A stretch of DNA of 64,000 bases. Origin: LH-M37 sp965602855. Lineage in GTDB: Bacteria; Pseudomonadota; Gammaproteobacteria; SZUA-229. Each line of letters begins with the position of its first letter. Positions within the stretch are counted from its first letter, which is position 1. The DNA lies in the NCBI GenBank assembly GCA_965602855.1, contig CBFCZV010000008.1:16631-80630 (forward strand), written 5' to 3'. Of this stretch, positions 1 to 9,198 are shown in pieces. The notes below the pieces were generated by a model that saw only the letters and a list, made by a program, of their open reading frames with translations, did not search any database and was not told the DNA's origin. The position numbers and the translations under genes were made by a program.

Positions 1-47
1 TCCTCTTCGCGTGTCATTAATAATGGATCTTCCGAATTTACTGCCAT
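1..47 (-). CDS. Possible 5' end of a reverse-strand gene, cut by the window edge
   Basis: Reading leftwards from an ATG at 47-45, the frame stays open to the window edge and gives 15 codons, starting MAVNSEDPLLMT. It would be divergent from envC. There is no convincing ribosome binding site and too little sequence to name a product. The short open frame could be chance. Confidence 0.3.
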   Translation of the reverse strand, partial: MAVNSEDPLLMTREE

Positions 48-186
48 GAGTTATCCCGACCTCTATTTGATCTATCACTATATAATTAAAAACGAATACA
101 ATAATACACATTATTTATAAAAAAAGCACCGAACATAACCATATAAAATATAGATAAATAATCACCAAATCTTAGAAAAGGCCATT

Positions 187-1407
187 TTGCACCCTAAACA
201 TTCAATATATGCTGTGATCTTTTTGAACAGGCTATTTTTATTGAGCCTTCTCACGCTATTTCTCGCGTTTTATCAAGCACATACCGCATATGCTGAAGAT
301 AACGAAGATATCCCTGTTTACCAGAAAAAACTGGATCGCCTGCAACAGAGTATTCTTAAAATCCAGGAACATTTAAAGGGAACACGTAGTCAACGTGGAC
401 ATACCCTGACCGAACTGCAGCAACTCGAAGCCGACATCAGCCGCAATGCCCGCACCCTCAAAACGACGGAAGATAAAATAAAAACCCTCAATAATCGTAT
501 TTCACAGTTGAGAAAAAATCTTGGCATCCTCTCAAAACGATTAAAGAAGCAGAAATTTATTCTCGGCGAACAACTACGTGCTGCCTATGCTCTGGGTGCA
601 CAACAAAACATGAAAATACTGTTAAATCAACAGGATCCATCTGAGATGGGGCGTATACAGGCCTATTTTGATTATCTCAACAGAGCCAGAGAAGTCGAAA
701 TCCAGGCATTTATTCAATCCATAGAAAGCAAGCAAAAACAGCAGCTTGAGCTATCTCAAAGCCTGAATATACAAAAAGATGCGCTGTTTACCCGAAAACA
801 ACAAAAACGATCACTACAAAAACAACGGCGCAAACGTGATCAATTACTCGCTCAGCTCAACAAAAAAATTGAAAATCAGGAACAAACACTCACGGGACTG
901 GAGTCCAGCCGTAATAAAATCGAAGGATTACTACGCTCATTGGGGCAATTACTGGCCGATATTCCAGCCGCTCCTGGCGATAATCAACCTTTCATGCAAC
1001 AGAAAGGTCATTTGCCCTGGCCCATTAAAGGTCCCTTTCTTGCGCGTTATGGACAAAGTCGAAATAAAGGTGATCTAACGTGGAACGGCGTACTCATCGG
1101 CTCTGCTTATGGCACACCCGTCCAAACTGTCAGTCATGGCCGTGTTGCCTTCTCCGACTGGTTACAGGGCTATGGCTTTATTATTATCATTGATCACGGT
1201 GACGGCTATATGAGTCTTTACGGTCACAATGAATCATTGTTTAAACAGGCTGGTGAATGGGTAACTGCTGGTGAAGTCATCGCCACCACAGGTGATAGTG
1301 GTGGGCAGCCCAAGCCTGGGCTTTATTTTGAAATACGTGAAGCGGGCAAACCTATCGACCCTTATTCATGGTGTTCCCAAAAAGCACAGCACCATGCATC
1401 CCGTTAA
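187..1407 (+). CDS. envC: EnvC-type murein hydrolase activator (degenerate LytM/M23 protein)
   Basis: Periplasmic septal factor that, in the known family, activates the AmiA/AmiB amidases during cell division. The 406-residue product has an N-terminal signal peptide (cleavage near AYA-ED, residue 36), long coiled-coil segments at about 45-130 and 165-250, and a C-terminal M23 domain at about 285-395. The zinc ligands of active M23 enzymes are missing: the HxGxD position reads W299-N-G-V-L303 and the HxH position reads G378-L-Y380. This is the pattern of EnvC activators, not of endopeptidases. The best start is TTG at 187, preceded by an AGAAAAGG-like site. No in-frame ATG lies close by. It is followed by ctpA and a YibQ-type gene, a common order. 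Confidence 0.9.
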   Translation: MHPKHSIYAVIFLNRLFLLSLLTLFLAFYQAHTAYAEDNEDIPVYQKKLDRLQQSILKIQEHLKGTRSQRGHTLTELQQLEADISRNARTLKTTEDKIKTLNNRISQLRKNLGILSKRLKKQKFILGEQLRAAYALGAQQNMKILLNQQDPSEMGRIQAYFDYLNRAREVEIQAFIQSIESKQKQQLELSQSLNIQKDALFTRKQQKRSLQKQRRKRDQLLAQLNKKIENQEQTLTGLESSRNKIEGLLRSLGQLLADIPAAPGDNQPFMQQKGHLPWPIKGPFLARYGQSRNKGDLTWNGVLIGSAYGTPVQTVSHGRVAFSDWLQGYGFIIIIDHGDGYMSLYGHNESLFKQAGEWVTAGEVIATTGDSGGQPKPGLYFEIREAGKPIDPYSWCSQKAQHHASR

Positions 1408-1559
1408 TCGGAACATTGCTCCAACATAAGAGAACAATAATGAACCTATGGTCAATATTCACTCTAATGATGTATAGTGTCACCCATCGCTAAGTACGAT
1501 TCTGGGTAAATCCTGAACCTTGCATATTAATAATTTGCTTCTCATGCACGGAGTTTTTA

Positions 1560-2891
1560 ATGACCAAACAATTTAAGACCGCACTGCTATTAACCCTGGG
1601 CATTCTCATTGGAGTTTCAGCCTCGGTGACCAGTAGCGTATTTGCCACCAAGGAGGCTGCTGACGCTAACGGGCTGCCACTCAACGAATTACGTAATCTT
1701 TCAGATATATTCTCACGCATCAAATCTGATTATGTTGAAGATGTAGAAGATAAGGTTTTACTTGAGAACGCAATCAAAGGCATGTTGTCTGGTCTCGACC
1801 CCCATTCAACCTATCTCAATTCTGACGAATACAAGGAATTAAAAATAGGCACGACAGGTCAATTCGGCGGACTTGGCATCCAGGTTGGCATGGAAGATGG
1901 TTTTGTTAAGGTCATCTCACCTATCGATGACACCCCCGCTTTCCGCGCTGGCGTTGAAGCCGGTGATCTCGTTATTCGACTCGACGACAAACCGGTTAAA
2001 GGCATGAGTCTGAACGATGCAGTTAAGATCATGCGCGGCAAACCCGGCACGGATATTGAACTCACCATCGTACGCGAAGGTGAAGACAAACCACTGGTCA
2101 TTGTTATTACACGCGATATTATTAAAGTCGCCAGCGTCAAAAATCGCATGCTTGAACCCGGTTTTGGCTATGTGCGCATCACCAACTTCCAATCAAAAAC
2201 ACCCCGCGACCTGCTCAAGGCCATTAATTCTTTGAAAGAAGAATACAATGATGAGCTCAAAGGCCTGGTAATTGATCTGCGCAATAATCCTGGCGGTGTT
2301 CTCAATGCAGCCGCCGATGTCTCGGATCTATTCATTAACAAAGGCAAACTTGTTTACACGGAAGGACGCATCGAAAATTCAAAATTTGAATTTAATGCCA
2401 AGCCAGGTGACGTGATGAATGATGCCCCTATTGTTGTTTTAATCAATGGCGGCTCGGCTTCTGCTTCTGAAATCGTCGCGGGCGCTCTACAGGATCACCA
2501 TCGTGCCGTGGTCATGGGCAGCAAGTCTTTTGGCAAAGGTTCCGTGCAAACCATTCAAGAATTACGCAGTGGTGGTGCTGTCAAAATTACAACGGCTCGC
2601 TACTTTACACCATCAGGCCGATCCATACAGGGCGAAGGCATTGAGCCTGATATCTCACTCGACAAATTCAAGATCTCTGAAGTCGAAGAGTCCAATGTTT
2701 CGCGACTAAAAGAAGTGGATCTGGGCAACCATATTACTAACCCAGATAAAACCGATGAAGAAATCAAAAATGGCGACCTTGCCAAGGAAGAGTCTGAAAA
2801 AGACAAAAAAGTTCTGGCCATTGAAGACTATCAGCTACATGAGGCACTGGTCTTGCTCAAGGGGCTTAACATTCTAAGCCACAAATTATAA
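1560..2891 (+). CDS. ctpA: Carboxy-terminal processing protease (S41A family)
   Basis: Periplasmic serine protease that trims or degrades envelope proteins; relatives often act on peptidoglycan hydrolases. The 443 residues comprise an N-terminal signal or anchor (about 6-29), an S41 N-terminal helical region, a PDZ domain (about 100-185, LGIQVG through GDLVIRLDD) and the tail-specific protease core. The catalytic dyad is visible: S301 within GGSASASEI and K326 within SFGKGS, 25 residues apart as in D1 processing proteases. The C-terminal 70 residues are charged and probably disordered. The start is ATG 1560, with GGAG a few bases upstream. It lies 152 bases after envC and 11 bases before the deacetylase gene, so it is probably co-transcribed with the latter. 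Confidence 0.93.
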   Translation: MTKQFKTALLLTLGILIGVSASVTSSVFATKEAADANGLPLNELRNLSDIFSRIKSDYVEDVEDKVLLENAIKGMLSGLDPHSTYLNSDEYKELKIGTTGQFGGLGIQVGMEDGFVKVISPIDDTPAFRAGVEAGDLVIRLDDKPVKGMSLNDAVKIMRGKPGTDIELTIVREGEDKPLVIVITRDIIKVASVKNRMLEPGFGYVRITNFQSKTPRDLLKAINSLKEEYNDELKGLVIDLRNNPGGVLNAAADVSDLFINKGKLVYTEGRIENSKFEFNAKPGDVMNDAPIVVLINGGSASASEIVAGALQDHHRAVVMGSKSFGKGSVQTIQELRSGGAVKITTARYFTPSGRSIQGEGIEPDISLDKFKISEVEESNVSRLKEVDLGNHITNPDKTDEEIKNGDLAKEESEKDKKVLAIEDYQLHEALVLLKGLNILSHKL

Positions 2892-2902
2892 TGCTATAAC
2901 CC

Positions 2903-3697
2903 ATGCCAGGGCGTCATCGAAAACACACTAAGCAACTTTTTATTTTTTTATCGTTGCTTAGTTTTTTTTCGATTGCCGAAGCAGCCAAACTCGCCAGCAT
3001 CATCATTGATGATATTGGCAATAGCTATGAGCATGGTCAGACCATCATCAATTTCCCGGCAGCCATCACGCTGGCCATTCTTCCTCAAACCAAATTCGCC
3101 ACCACATTAGCCACCCAGGCACATCGCAACAACAAAGAAGTGATGCTGCATTTGCCGTTGCAATCCATTGAGCACCACAAACCCACACCGGGCACACTCA
3201 AACTTCATATGACACAGCAGCAGTTCACCCAGCGGCTAAAGAAAAATCTGGCTTCTGTGCCATACATTAGCGGCATCAACAATCATATGGGCAGCCTGCT
3301 AACCCAGCATCCCGGCCATATGGACTGGTTGATGAGTGAAGTCGCCAATCTTGATAATGTTTACTTTGTCGATAGCAGAACCAGCAAAAAATCTGTTGTC
3401 AGCAATACAGCAACCAGCTATCAAATTCCAAATCTTGTCCGTGATATTTTTCTCGATCCTGATTTCAAACCTGAAACCATTCGCAAGCAATTTGACCGCT
3501 TTATCGATATTACCAAAAAGAAAGGTCATGCTATCGCTATTGCGCACCCACATCCAAAAACCCTGAAATTTTTACAGGCAAATCTGGATAAACTCAAAGA
3601 AAATGGCATCAAGTTGGTGCCCGTTTCTAAATTACTTGAATTACGGGGGGATGAAAACAATGTCACGTGCACTGGTACCACTTGCTCAGGGTTGTGA
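2903..3697 (+). CDS. Divergent polysaccharide deacetylase, YibQ family
   Basis: Exported protein of 264 residues with a cleavable signal peptide (hydrophobic at about 10-27, ending IAEAA). The body carries the family landmarks of divergent polysaccharide deacetylases: IIIDDIGN near residue 33, HLPLQS near 87, GINNHMGS near 122, VDSRTS near 153 and AIAHPHP near 211. Relatives sit beside envC in many Proteobacteria and are thought to act on envelope glycans, but no substrate is established. The gene starts 11 bases after ctpA and its 3' end overlaps yajL by 38 bases, so the three are likely one transcript. Confidence 0.88.
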   Translation: MPGRHRKHTKQLFIFLSLLSFFSIAEAAKLASIIIDDIGNSYEHGQTIINFPAAITLAILPQTKFATTLATQAHRNNKEVMLHLPLQSIEHHKPTPGTLKLHMTQQQFTQRLKKNLASVPYISGINNHMGSLLTQHPGHMDWLMSEVANLDNVYFVDSRTSKKSVVSNTATSYQIPNLVRDIFLDPDFKPETIRKQFDRFIDITKKKGHAIAIAHPHPKTLKFLQANLDKLKENGIKLVPVSKLLELRGDENNVTCTGTTCSGL

Positions 3698-4202
3698 AGA
3701 ACTAGAAGCCATCACCATTACCGATTTACTCATCAGGGCGGGTGTCAAGGTCACCACTGCCGGACTCGATAATCAACCCGTTATTGCCTCTCGTGGAACG
3801 CAAATTATCCCTGACACAAACATCGATACCGTAAAAGACGAACTTTTTGATCTGGTAGTACTACCCGGCGGTCTTCCCGGTGCCGACCATTTGCGCGATG
3901 ACCCACGCATACAGGCATTGCTAAAGAATCACTCAAGCAATCAAAAACTGCTTGCTGCTATTTGTGCCGCACCCAGAGCACTTGCCGAAGCGGGATTACT
4001 CGATGGCAAGCAGGTTACCTGCTACCCCGGCTCGCTGGATGATTATCCACAGCTCAATATCCAGTCATCGGCCATCGAAATCGATGGTCAGATTATCACC
4101 TCACGCGGGCCCGGCACCGCTATGGACTTTGCACTAACTCTCATCGAGCAACTGGAAGGCCAGGCAAAGCGTGATGAAATTGAACAGCAGCTGGTAAGAT
4201 AG
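3660..4202 (+). CDS. yajL: DJ-1/PfpI family protein, YajL type
   Basis: Member of the DJ-1/YajL family, linked to protection against oxidative and carbonyl damage of proteins. The product of 180 residues has the conserved glutamate near residue 14 (GCEELEAI), the nucleophile elbow AAICAAPRA with C102, and the late motif SRGPGTAMDF. The start at ATG 3660 is chosen because a run of six G (3645-3650) sits nine bases upstream and the N-terminus then matches YajL. The upstream in-frame ATG at 3651 abuts the G run and is less likely. The gene overlaps the preceding deacetylase gene by 38 bases in another frame. Confidence 0.9.
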   Translation: MSRALVPLAQGCEELEAITITDLLIRAGVKVTTAGLDNQPVIASRGTQIIPDTNIDTVKDELFDLVVLPGGLPGADHLRDDPRIQALLKNHSSNQKLLAAICAAPRALAEAGLLDGKQVTCYPGSLDDYPQLNIQSSAIEIDGQIITSRGPGTAMDFALTLIEQLEGQAKRDEIEQQLVR

Positions 4203-4277
4203 GGCCGCCTCTGATAGCAATTAGTGCTATTGACGCAGTATCATCAGCCGCTAATATTAACCATTGTTAATTTATGG

Positions 4278-4304
4278 TTGTAATATTTAGAATGTGTATA
4301 TAAT
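4278..4304 (+). promoter_or_regulatory. Candidate sigma-70 promoter upstream of the DsrC/TusE-like gene
   Basis: A perfect TATAAT lies at 4299-4304. A weak -35 match, TTGTAA, lies at 4278-4283 with a short 15-base spacer. The site is 41 bases before the start codon in an AT-rich gap of 143 bases. The -10 element is strong, while the -35 assignment is uncertain. Confidence 0.45.
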
Positions 4305-4345
4305 ACTTGACCATATTACTAGGTTATTATTTGGAGACCAATACA

Positions 4346-4681
4346 ATGCAAGCAGAAGTTAATGGAAAGATTATCCAGCTCAGTGAAGCTGGTTGGCTTG
4401 AGAATCTTGATGAATGGAGCGAAGAACTCGCCGTTGAGATCTCAAAAAACGAAAAAATCGAAGAAATGACCCCTGAGCACTGGGACATTGTCAACGAGGC
4501 ACGTGAGTACTTCACAGAAAATGGCGCTGTATGTGAGCCACGTAATTTTTCAAAGCTCATGAAGAAAAAATTCGGTAAAGACCGTAGTGACCAGAAATAT
4601 ATTTACTCTCTTTTCCCAACGGGTCTGATCAAATGCGCCAACAAAATTGCTGGCCTGCCACGACCAAAAGGCTGCAGCTAA
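4346..4681 (+). CDS. DsrC/TusE family sulfur-carrier protein with a displaced second cysteine
   Basis: Small sulfur-relay protein of 111 residues. DsrC carries sulfur between sulfite reductase and its partners; TusE passes sulfur to tRNA thiolation. The family fold is clear: GWLENLDEWSEELA, SPEHW-like MTPEHWD, KYIYSLFPTG and the C-terminal arm IAGLPRPKGC. C110 is the universal penultimate cysteine. A second cysteine, C97, is present, but it is 12 residues before C110. DsrC has 10 between its pair, and the canonical position (99) is asparagine. The protein is therefore neither a standard DsrC nor a standard TusE, which lacks the second cysteine. ATG 4346 follows a TTTGGAGA site. The longer frame from 4307 would start inside the promoter region. 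Confidence 0.88.
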   Translation: MQAEVNGKIIQLSEAGWLENLDEWSEELAVEISKNEKIEEMTPEHWDIVNEAREYFTENGAVCEPRNFSKLMKKKFGKDRSDQKYIYSLFPTGLIKCANKIAGLPRPKGCS

Positions 4682-4693
4682 CAATCATTCCGA

Positions 4694-4708
4694 GGACAGG
4701 GACTGTCC
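4694..4708. repeat. Short perfect inverted repeat between two genes
   Basis: GGACAG (4694-4699) and CTGTCC (4703-4708) form a six-base stem with a three-base loop in the gap between the DsrC/TusE-like gene and the glucosaminidase gene. No T-run follows, so it is not a clear terminator. Confidence 0.35.
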
Positions 4709-4719
4709 ATATCTAAGCT

Positions 4720-5451
4720 ATGCGTCTATTTGTTCTACTCTCACTTGGTATCATCGTCAGCCTGCCTTTTGCTTTTGCCTTCAAAGCTAAAGAAGAAAAC
4801 ATCAGCTTTCTTGATTATCCTGCAGGCTCAGAAAGAAAACAGATTTTTATCGATTACCTCAAACCTATTATTGAAGAAAAGAATCAAACTCTGCTCAAAA
4901 ACCGCGAGAAACTAATTCGCCTCAGTGAAAAAACAAAACTGAATATCCGTGAACAGCGCTGGCTAAAGCATATAAGCCAAAGTTACAACTACGATAGTTT
5001 TGATATCGACAACAAAGCTCACTGGTCAGATTTACTCAATAAGGTCGACTCCATTCCAGCTTCTCTAGCACTTGCTCAGGCGGCTAAAGAAAGTGGCTGG
5101 GGCACATCACGCTTCTCTCGTGAAGCCAACAACTATTTTGGCCAGTGGTGTTACACAACGGGCTGCGGTCTCGTTCCCAAACATAGAAAGCAGAATGCCA
5201 AGCATGAGGTCACCAAATATAAATCAGTTGAAGAATCTGTATTCACCTACATCAACAACCTGAACACCAATCCAGCATACAAAAATCTACGCGAAATACG
5301 CGAACAGTTGAGAAAAGTAGGTCAAACCATTACAGGCTATCACCTTGCGGAAGGCTTAAAGCACTACTCCGAAGGAGGGGAACTTTATATCAAAGAAGTA
5401 CAGGCGCTAATTCAAAATAATAAATTTGACGACACCAAAGTATCGGGCTGA
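4720..5451 (+). CDS. Bax-type exported N-acetylglucosaminidase
   Basis: Predicted periplasmic or cell-wall glucosaminidase of glycoside hydrolase family 73 type, resembling E. coli Bax. The 243-residue product has a signal peptide (1-20, ending PFAFA), a charged linker, and a catalytic domain from about residue 105. Its core reads SLALAQAAKESGWGTSRF, with the glutamate of AKESGWG the expected general acid, followed by NNYFGQWC, YKSVEESVFTYINNLNTNPAY and HYSEGGELY. The gene ends convergently with the large reverse-strand gene, 28 bases apart, without an obvious terminator. Confidence 0.85.
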   Translation: MRLFVLLSLGIIVSLPFAFAFKAKEENISFLDYPAGSERKQIFIDYLKPIIEEKNQTLLKNREKLIRLSEKTKLNIREQRWLKHISQSYNYDSFDIDNKAHWSDLLNKVDSIPASLALAQAAKESGWGTSRFSREANNYFGQWCYTTGCGLVPKHRKQNAKHEVTKYKSVEESVFTYINNLNTNPAYKNLREIREQLRKVGQTITGYHLAEGLKHYSEGGELYIKEVQALIQNNKFDDTKVSG

Positions 5452-5479
5452 TAAGACCCAGCCTTTCCGCCACAGACGT

Positions 5480-8400
5480 CTATTTATGAATCCAGTCTGC
5501 GCCTAACGAACCCTGTAAGCTGTCCAGATAACTTTGACTATTTACCCATTCAACCATTTCAGCGGCTTTTTCCATTCGTCCCTGTAACTCGGCCCATTCG
5601 TCCGTATCATCTTCTGAAATACCATCCATTTTATGCTCGACATAATCTCGATTTGTTTTCCACAGCGCGGCATCTCTTTCCTGCTTGATACGCAGACGCT
5701 GCTGATACCAGTCGCTTTGCATTAAATAATCACGCGTGAACATCTCACGTATTGAAGCATCATCAATAGTTTTTCCTTCGTACTCACCATACGCCATGAT
5801 GTGTAACAAAGCCTGTAAAGGTGGACAGGCGTCTTTGATTGAATCATCTTCAAAATAAGCCTTTGCCACTTTCTGATGCGCTTCACTAATATTATTAATG
5901 CCATCAATGTAAGCGGCCATATCCTGTGTTTCTGGCTTGAGCATAGGCTCATCAAAAACAATCACTGGATTATCAAACACTTTACCAAAGAATGTATGTA
6001 CAAATTTTTCGGTAATACGATAACCCAGGCGACTCGCATGCACGACTTTTCCATCGTGTGCAAAATCGTGTAATTTTTCAAGGTAACCATTTTCTATCAG
6101 ATAATCAGGCTGACGCTGTTTTACTGGCAAGCGGCACCAGATTTCTGGAATCAGCATACTAATATCGTGATCAACGCGACGACGCGAGCCGATATAACCC
6201 GCCGCGCTACTAAAGCCATCGTGTCCGCACAAAACGTAAGACATCAATGCATTGTTTAAATCAGCCGTTGTAGATAACGCGTTAAACGGTCCCTTGGTCA
6301 AAGCACCCTCTGAACCTGCACCTGTAGTTGATGGAGATTTACCCGTTAAGCTACAGATGAGCTCCATAAATAATTCTGGTAACTCCTGATAATGAATTGG
6401 GTTATAAACAGCCAATGGCCTGATTCCCGCAGCCTTATCCTGCGGATTGTTTCTCCGTCCCTGCAAAACAGCATTCACCGGGAAATAAACAGGCTGACCT
6501 ACAGACAGGCCTCTGGATAGACTTGTACCCACTGTCGCCAGATATAAACTACGTGAATCAGCCAGGTCTGGTCTTATCTGTAGATAACGAACATTTGCAC
6601 TTGGTTTACCATCTACGATTCTTGGATGCGCTGATGAAACAAAATATTCACCTTCACCTGAACCTGATGCCTGAACGATCAAATCCTGCATCGGAGCTGT
6701 ATATTCCTGAAAACCTACCGCATCTTCAACCAGCTCTTTTGCATCATCACTGCTTAGTGGTTCAAAGTTAGAAATGAAATTACCATCTTCCGCCAGATCT
6801 GATTCGCTCTGTTTATCGTGACCACGAATAATGGCATCATCGGGACGCTGAAATAATCGGTTTTCACAATTTTTTACCAGCTTCACGCTGGTTACATCAT
6901 AACGATTGTTCAAGCCTTTTATTTGTGCCACCGGCATCACTGTTGATGCACTAATATCATCTTCAGTCTGCACTTTTGTTGCTGCAACAAAGTCTTGCCT
7001 CAGTTTATAAATACGCCAGGTTCCATCGCTGTGTGTTCCAACACGGAGGTAACTGGTTATCAAATTACGGCCATCAAATTTTAATTCATGTCCCGGATTG
7101 CCATTCACCTCATCAACACAAAAATGTTTTCTCCAGTTACCATTCCAGTCCTGTTGATAAAAACGCTTGATCATATAAACCAGCGCCAGAATATGCTGAG
7201 GTAAAGTTTCCAGCCATTCATTATATTCATCCGTATAGTCTGTTTTTGATGGCGTTAGCAACCGTATAACCGAGCCAAGACTACGTTCCTTATGCAAAAG
7301 ATTTCTATTGTCTTTTTCTCCACCAGCCTTATAACGGGTCGAGTAATCATGATTAAAAATAGCTTCAACCTGATCAAGATCTTTTTCAAAATCACCAACA
7401 TAAACCGGGCCAGAAATCATAGAGTCCTGAATTGATTTTGAAATTTCTGACTTGCCGCCACCCGATACTGTACTCGGTTTATGACAGAAAGTTCCTTCAC
7501 CCAAAGTACCGATCAATCGCCAGCTCGGTGCCTGAGGATGTTTCTGCAAATGCACACGGAATCCACTGGGATAAATATAAGTATATTTAGCCAATAATTT
7601 TATCTGTTTTTTCTTGCCATCCTTAGTCCAGCTAATGCTTTGCGCTTGCATGTCCATCTGTGCATCTTCCGGGATATATAAAATATTGCCCCAGTTCGTA
7701 TCTACCGCATAGCCCTCTTCCTTAATTTCGATATGATCTTTATGTTGCTCACACACCCAGACAAATGTGTGGTTCTCCATTTCTTTTTCTATTTTTGGCA
7801 AATAACTTACACCCAAATTAAATCTTGGGAAAGCAAGCGCACCACCAGCATGCTCTTCTTCTGCACCACCAAATAAATTGGCGGAATAACTTATCTGCGA
7901 CTTAATTTCCTTTTTACTATAACCAAAATAATTGTCTGCAATGATGGTAACAATGACACCATTCATATCGCGACAAACTACCTTGAACGCACTACCGTCA
8001 TTATAAAGATCATCATCGTGCTTCCAGCACATGCCATCTTTCCTTTCACGCTCACTGGCATCATCATAATGTGGAAGACCCAGACCCTTCTTGGTCAGCC
8101 TGGTCAGATGTGGTGCCAGAATGACGCAGCCGCTGTGACCTGTCCAGTGATCAATATCAAGCGCCGCATCATTTTCTGATAAAAATGGATCACCGCCATT
8201 ACCAAAAATAGATTCAACAAAATCAAGATTAGCAACCAGACCACCGGGGGCAAAAAATCGTGTCTCCAGTGTTTTCTCGGGCAACACGCCTTCCACTTCT
8301 GGACGCACGATGGGGCGCAACAATAAAGACACCCAGAGATTGACCGGCTTTGGCAAAGCGCTTGAAATGGGTAACGTCATCAAATCTTTTGGTGGGTCCA

Positions 8401-8935
8401 GTGCGATCTGCAGCAAATTAGCATAGGCATTCACCGGCACCGCTTTCTTATCTGCGGGAATCGGTAAACCGCCCTCAACGATATGAAAAACACCCGAAGT
8501 TGTTCGACGATCATTTTTAGGATTATGCAAAACACCCTGCTTAACCCGATAAGATTCCAGTAAATCTGATTTATATTTACTGCCTTTTAATGGCAACGAC
8601 AACTCTCTTGCCATGCCGGGCTCATTCAGTGAAAAAGTCTCTGACGGCAATTTAACCTTCTGATCAATACCATTACGCTCGAGATAATCACTCAAAAAAT
8701 TCTGTATCCGCTCATCAGCAGGACAACGATATTCAGCAAACAGGCGACGATATTCAGAATAATTTTTGATCAGGCCATCAGCGACTGATAAGTAGCTATA
8801 CTCACTGCCCAACTGGCATTTATGCCCCAACGACGCCAGTTGCAGGCATATATGTTGCAGCTTGGTTTGACGAACGTCCTTCACTCGTCTATCTGGACAA
8901 ATATACGTTTCTTTCTCTCTCATTTGTGTCGCCAA
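5480..8935 (-). CDS. Very large cytoplasmic protein, probable pyrophosphate-type PEP carboxykinase
   Basis: The product is 1151 residues, with no signal peptide or membrane segment. Several features match what I recall of PPi-dependent phosphoenolpyruvate carboxykinase (EC 4.1.1.38). These are the unusual length of about 1150, a kinase-1-like loop STVSGGGKSEISK around residues 488-500, a kinase-2-like VGDFEKD at 513-519, and a strongly conserved-looking stretch SLTGKSPSTTGAGSEGALTK at 862-881. Such enzymes interconvert PEP + CO2 + phosphate and oxaloacetate + pyrophosphate. The assignment rests on motif recall, not on a search. The start is TTG 8935 with AGAGG five bases upstream (8941-8945). 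ATG 8923 is an alternative four codons in. It is a single gene, convergent with the glucosaminidase gene and divergent from pilU. Confidence 0.62.
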   Translation of the reverse strand: MATQMREKETYICPDRRVKDVRQTKLQHICLQLASLGHKCQLGSEYSYLSVADGLIKNYSEYRRLFAEYRCPADERIQNFLSDYLERNGIDQKVKLPSETFSLNEPGMARELSLPLKGSKYKSDLLESYRVKQGVLHNPKNDRRTTSGVFHIVEGGLPIPADKKAVPVNAYANLLQIALDPPKDLMTLPISSALPKPVNLWVSLLLRPIVRPEVEGVLPEKTLETRFFAPGGLVANLDFVESIFGNGGDPFLSENDAALDIDHWTGHSGCVILAPHLTRLTKKGLGLPHYDDASERERKDGMCWKHDDDLYNDGSAFKVVCRDMNGVIVTIIADNYFGYSKKEIKSQISYSANLFGGAEEEHAGGALAFPRFNLGVSYLPKIEKEMENHTFVWVCEQHKDHIEIKEEGYAVDTNWGNILYIPEDAQMDMQAQSISWTKDGKKKQIKLLAKYTYIYPSGFRVHLQKHPQAPSWRLIGTLGEGTFCHKPSTVSGGGKSEISKSIQDSMISGPVYVGDFEKDLDQVEAIFNHDYSTRYKAGGEKDNRNLLHKERSLGSVIRLLTPSKTDYTDEYNEWLETLPQHILALVYMIKRFYQQDWNGNWRKHFCVDEVNGNPGHELKFDGRNLITSYLRVGTHSDGTWRIYKLRQDFVAATKVQTEDDISASTVMPVAQIKGLNNRYDVTSVKLVKNCENRLFQRPDDAIIRGHDKQSESDLAEDGNFISNFEPLSSDDAKELVEDAVGFQEYTAPMQDLIVQASGSGEGEYFVSSAHPRIVDGKPSANVRYLQIRPDLADSRSLYLATVGTSLSRGLSVGQPVYFPVNAVLQGRRNNPQDKAAGIRPLAVYNPIHYQELPELFMELICSLTGKSPSTTGAGSEGALTKGPFNALSTTADLNNALMSYVLCGHDGFSSAAGYIGSRRRVDHDISMLIPEIWCRLPVKQRQPDYLIENGYLEKLHDFAHDGKVVHASRLGYRITEKFVHTFFGKVFDNPVIVFDEPMLKPETQDMAAYIDGINNISEAHQKVAKAYFEDDSIKDACPPLQALLHIMAYGEYEGKTIDDASIREMFTRDYLMQSDWYQQRLRIKQERDAALWKTNRDYVEHKMDGISEDDTDEWAELQGRMEKAAEMVEWVNSQSYLDSLQGSLGADWIHK

Positions 8936-9198
8936 AACTGCCTCTCTCTATGCCTTGTATAACAGGGGTAGCCATTTTATGTATCTATGGCTTATATATC
9001 CACACGAAATGGCTCTCATATACAAATATTCATCAAATATTATTTAATAACAATAACTTATATTCATTAAGTATCATGCATCGCACCAACATGGTGCGTC
9101 CTTTCTATTCATGCTTATTTTGACTAGTTTTTGACTATTACAAATAGAGCCACAATCGGTATACTTACGCTCCACAAAAATTTAACAGATGATCCGAC
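8936..9198. other. Divergent intergenic region with a perfect dyad
   Basis: The 263 AT-rich bases separate the large reverse-strand gene from pilU and should hold both promoters. A perfect seven-base inverted repeat, CGCACCA (9082-9088) and TGGTGCG (9092-9098) with an ACA centre, could be an operator or a small hairpin. A TATACT at 9160-9165 is a plausible -10 element for pilU without a well-spaced -35. No convincing gene is seen. Confidence 0.4.

Noticed and set aside
187..1407. EnvC as an active M23 endopeptidase
   Set aside because: The zinc ligands are replaced (W299 and L303 in the first motif, G378 and Y380 in the second), as in known amidase activators.
3603..3659. Upstream start for yajL
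   Set aside because: It would add residues without family similarity. The six-G ribosome site at 3645-3650 fits ATG 3660.
8926..9123. Forward 65-codon open frame in the pilU upstream region
   Set aside because: It overlaps the neighbouring gene start, has no ribosome site, and its composition looks like AT-rich non-coding DNA.
9131..9165. Sigma-70 promoter TTGACT/TATACT before pilU
   Set aside because: The spacer is 23 bases, too long for a normal sigma-70 promoter. Only the -10 element is plausible.
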